A stretch of DNA of 7,429 bases. It comes from Bacteroidales bacterium. Lineage in GTDB: Bacteria; Bacteroidota; Bacteroidia; Bacteroidales; UBA932. Shown here in pieces: positions 6,623 to 7,429 of this stretch. Numbering within the stretch: the first letter of the stretch is position 1; the number at the start of each line of letters is the position of its first letter. Location: the NCBI GenBank assembly GCA_009784635.1, contig WRBG01000097.1:1-7429 (forward strand), written 5' to 3'. The notes under the pieces were generated by a model, which was not told the origin of the DNA, ran no database searches, and saw only the letters and a list, made by a program, of their open reading frames with translations. The translations under genes and the position numbers were made by a program.

Positions 6623-6656
6623 TTTGGTTTTTGTTTCAAAAAAAACCGTACTTTTG
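6623..6656 (+). promoter_or_regulatory. Promoter of the ATPase gene
   Basis: TACTTTTG (6649-6656), followed by CAAAA, fits TAnnTTTG. A TTTG at 6623-6626 could serve as -33 with a 22-base spacer, and another at 6630-6633 is too close (15). Transcription would start at about 6662, inside the first copy of the 23-bp repeat. The last base of the -7 element is also the first base of that repeat. Confidence 0.5.
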
Positions 6657-6712
6657 CAAAATCGAAGATGAAAATCATGCAAAATCGAAGATGAAAATCA
6701 TGCAAAATCGAA
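6656..6712. repeat. 23-bp direct tandem repeat, about 2.5 copies
   Basis: Two identical 23-base units (6656-6678 and 6679-6701) start GCAAAATCGAAGATG and end AAAATCAT. An 11-base part of a third (GCAAAATCGAA, 6702-6712) follows. Each full unit carries the small inverted motif ATGA-AAA-TCAT. The array occupies the presumed 5' leader of the ATPase gene, 24 bases before its ATG. There are no spacers, so it is not a CRISPR array. Confidence 0.9.
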
Positions 6713-6736
6713 CATTGATGTTTATAATATTGATAT

Positions 6737-7354
6737 ATGGGAAATTACAGTGAGCGCTTATTAGATAGAAAAATAGAAAAAAAAATCAAATCAACAGGTG
6801 GAATTTTGTTGAAAGGAGTTCGTTTTTGCGGCAAAACAACAACCGCAATGCACCACGCCGCAAGTTCTGTGAGACTTGACGAATCGGAATCAATAAGAGA
6901 ACAGGCAACGCTCGCACCTCAAATCGTACTTCAAGGCGATACACCTCGTTTGCTTGACGAATGGCAACTCGTTCCAAGTATTTGGAATGCCGTGCGTTCA
7001 GAAATTGACCGCCGTTCAGAAAAAGGGCAATTTATTCTGACAGGCTCGACAAGTCCAAGCGATGACATTTCTGCACATACAGGTGCGGGACGCATTGCAC
7101 GCTTGACTTTACGTACAATGTCGCTTCTGGAAAGCAATGAAAGTATTAAAGCAGTGAATTTTAGTGAGTTATTTGTGGAAAATACACAAATCGGAGGACT
7201 TGGCGGCGTTGAAATAGAAGATTATGCCAAGCTGATTGTTCGTGGCGGAATGCCTGCGTTGGTAAATGAAACGCCCGAAATTGCACAGGAAGCAATGATT
7301 GATTATGTAACGTCAGTTCGACCTAAGAAATTTGAAGAAATAGAAACAACATAA
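6737..7354 (+). CDS. AAA-family ATPase (DUF4143 group), C-terminally truncated
   Basis: The ORF encodes 205 residues, about half of the roughly 400 expected. It holds the N-terminal ATPase domain: a P-loop at 27-35 (GVRFCGKTT; relatives usually have GPRWCGKTT), a Walker B-like LLDEW at 72-76 with D74 and E75, LTGS at 101-104 and an arginine-bearing GAGRIARL at 116-123. RGGMPALV at 169-176 marks the beginning of the region that leads into DUF4143. Similarity ends at about YVTSV (190-194). In relatives a CETDI-like segment follows; here it is replaced by an unrelated tail (RPKKFEEIETT). The whole C-terminal DUF4143 domain is missing and no other frame continues it. Such proteins are poorly understood and often occur as scattered mobile accessory genes. 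Probably a pseudogene cut by the adjacent element. The ATG at 6737 is the first in frame after a TGA at 6731. Confidence 0.8.
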   Translation: MGNYSERLLDRKIEKKIKSTGGILLKGVRFCGKTTTAMHHAASSVRLDESESIREQATLAPQIVLQGDTPRLLDEWQLVPSIWNAVRSEIDRRSEKGQFILTGSTSPSDDISAHTGAGRIARLTLRTMSLLESNESIKAVNFSELFVENTQIGGLGGVEIEDYAKLIVRGGMPALVNETPEIAQEAMIDYVTSVRPKKFEEIETT

Positions 7355-7415
7355 CGGAATTTTGTTTAACTTTAAAGTGTTAAAAATACAATAGTTAAAC
7401 ATTAAAACCCCGTTA
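7352..7415. repeat. Imperfect inverted repeat spanning the putative transposase start
   Basis: The left arm at 7352-7370 begins TAACGG and ends GTTTAAC. The right arm at 7394-7415 begins GTTAAAC and ends CCCCGTTA. Reverse-complemented, the right arm matches the left at 17 positions, with two mismatches and a three-base bulge. The A of the ATG at 7415 is the last base of the right arm. The loop contains a ten-base palindrome ACTTTAAAGT (7369-7378). It may be part of an IS end or an RNA fold-back structure. Confidence 0.6.
7360..7394 (+). promoter_or_regulatory. Weak candidate promoter for the putative transposase
   Basis: TTTTG (7360-7364) and TACAATAG (7387-7394; two mismatches to TAnnTTTG) are 22 bases apart. 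Transcription would begin at about 7400, after the left arm of the inverted repeat. The match is poor and the call is tentative. Confidence 0.25.
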
Positions 7416-7429
7416 TGTATGTACGCAAA
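7415..7429 (+). CDS. Start of a possible IS transposase (partial, runs off the window)
   Basis: Only five codons are visible, ATG to AAA, reading M-Y-V-R-K. Several IS1634-like (IS4 superfamily) transposases of Bacteroidota begin with M-[YF]-[VI]-R-K, and the position just after a truncated gene and an inverted repeat fits an IS end. Five residues cannot prove this; it may be another gene. The left boundary of the element is not visible, but the ATPase similarity ends at about 7318. Confidence 0.35.

Noticed and set aside
6656..6712. CRISPR array
   Set aside because: The units are directly adjacent with no spacers and there are only two full copies.

Overview
The window looks like chromosome from a member of the Bacteroidota, most likely order Bacteroidales. 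The main evidence is repeated -7 promoter elements of the form TAnnTTTGC, A-rich translation leaders with almost no Shine-Dalgarno sequence, a 6-bladed beta-propeller lipoprotein typical of gut Bacteroidales, a signal peptidase I with large inserts, and the small DUF4295 protein directly after rpmB-rpmG. All convincing genes are on the + strand.

Layout. (1) 1-1214: an AT-rich accessory gene for a surface or periplasmic lipoprotein with its own promoter; it carries the only strong Shine-Dalgarno sequence in the window. (2) 1292-5862: a translation and secretion operon, thrS-infC-rpmI-rplT-lepB, read from a promoter just 5' of the true thrS start. The infC frame has no ATG, GTG or TTG codon upstream of its conserved N-terminus, so IF-3 must start at a rare codon (ATT at 3257 or ATA at 3269). 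lepB directly abuts the rplT stop codon. (3) 5868-6617: a second ribosomal unit, rpmB-rpmG-DUF4295, with a well-spaced Bacteroidota promoter and a clear intrinsic terminator. The DUF4295 gene (6403-6564) is only 53 codons long and easy to miss. (4) 6623-7429: an accessory patch. It has a promoter, a 23-bp tandem repeat in the presumed 5' leader, an AAA ATPase gene of the DUF4143 group that stops after its ATPase domain, then an inverted repeat and the first five codons of what may be an IS transposase. In related genomes ftsY usually follows the DUF4295 gene, so this patch interrupts a conserved neighbourhood.

How it fits together. thrS, infC, rpmI and rplT supply threonyl-tRNA, initiation factor 3 and ribosomal proteins bL35 and bL20; rpmB and rpmG supply bL28 and bL33, and the DUF4295 protein is probably also ribosomal. 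LepB cleaves signal peptides and is co-transcribed with the translation genes. The lipoprotein and the truncated ATPase are accessory. I found no tRNA, rRNA, CRISPR array or complete mobile element, and no convincing undescribed multi-gene system. The most notable signals are the infC start codon, the disrupted ATPase with its leader repeats, and the hairpin across the putative transposase start.
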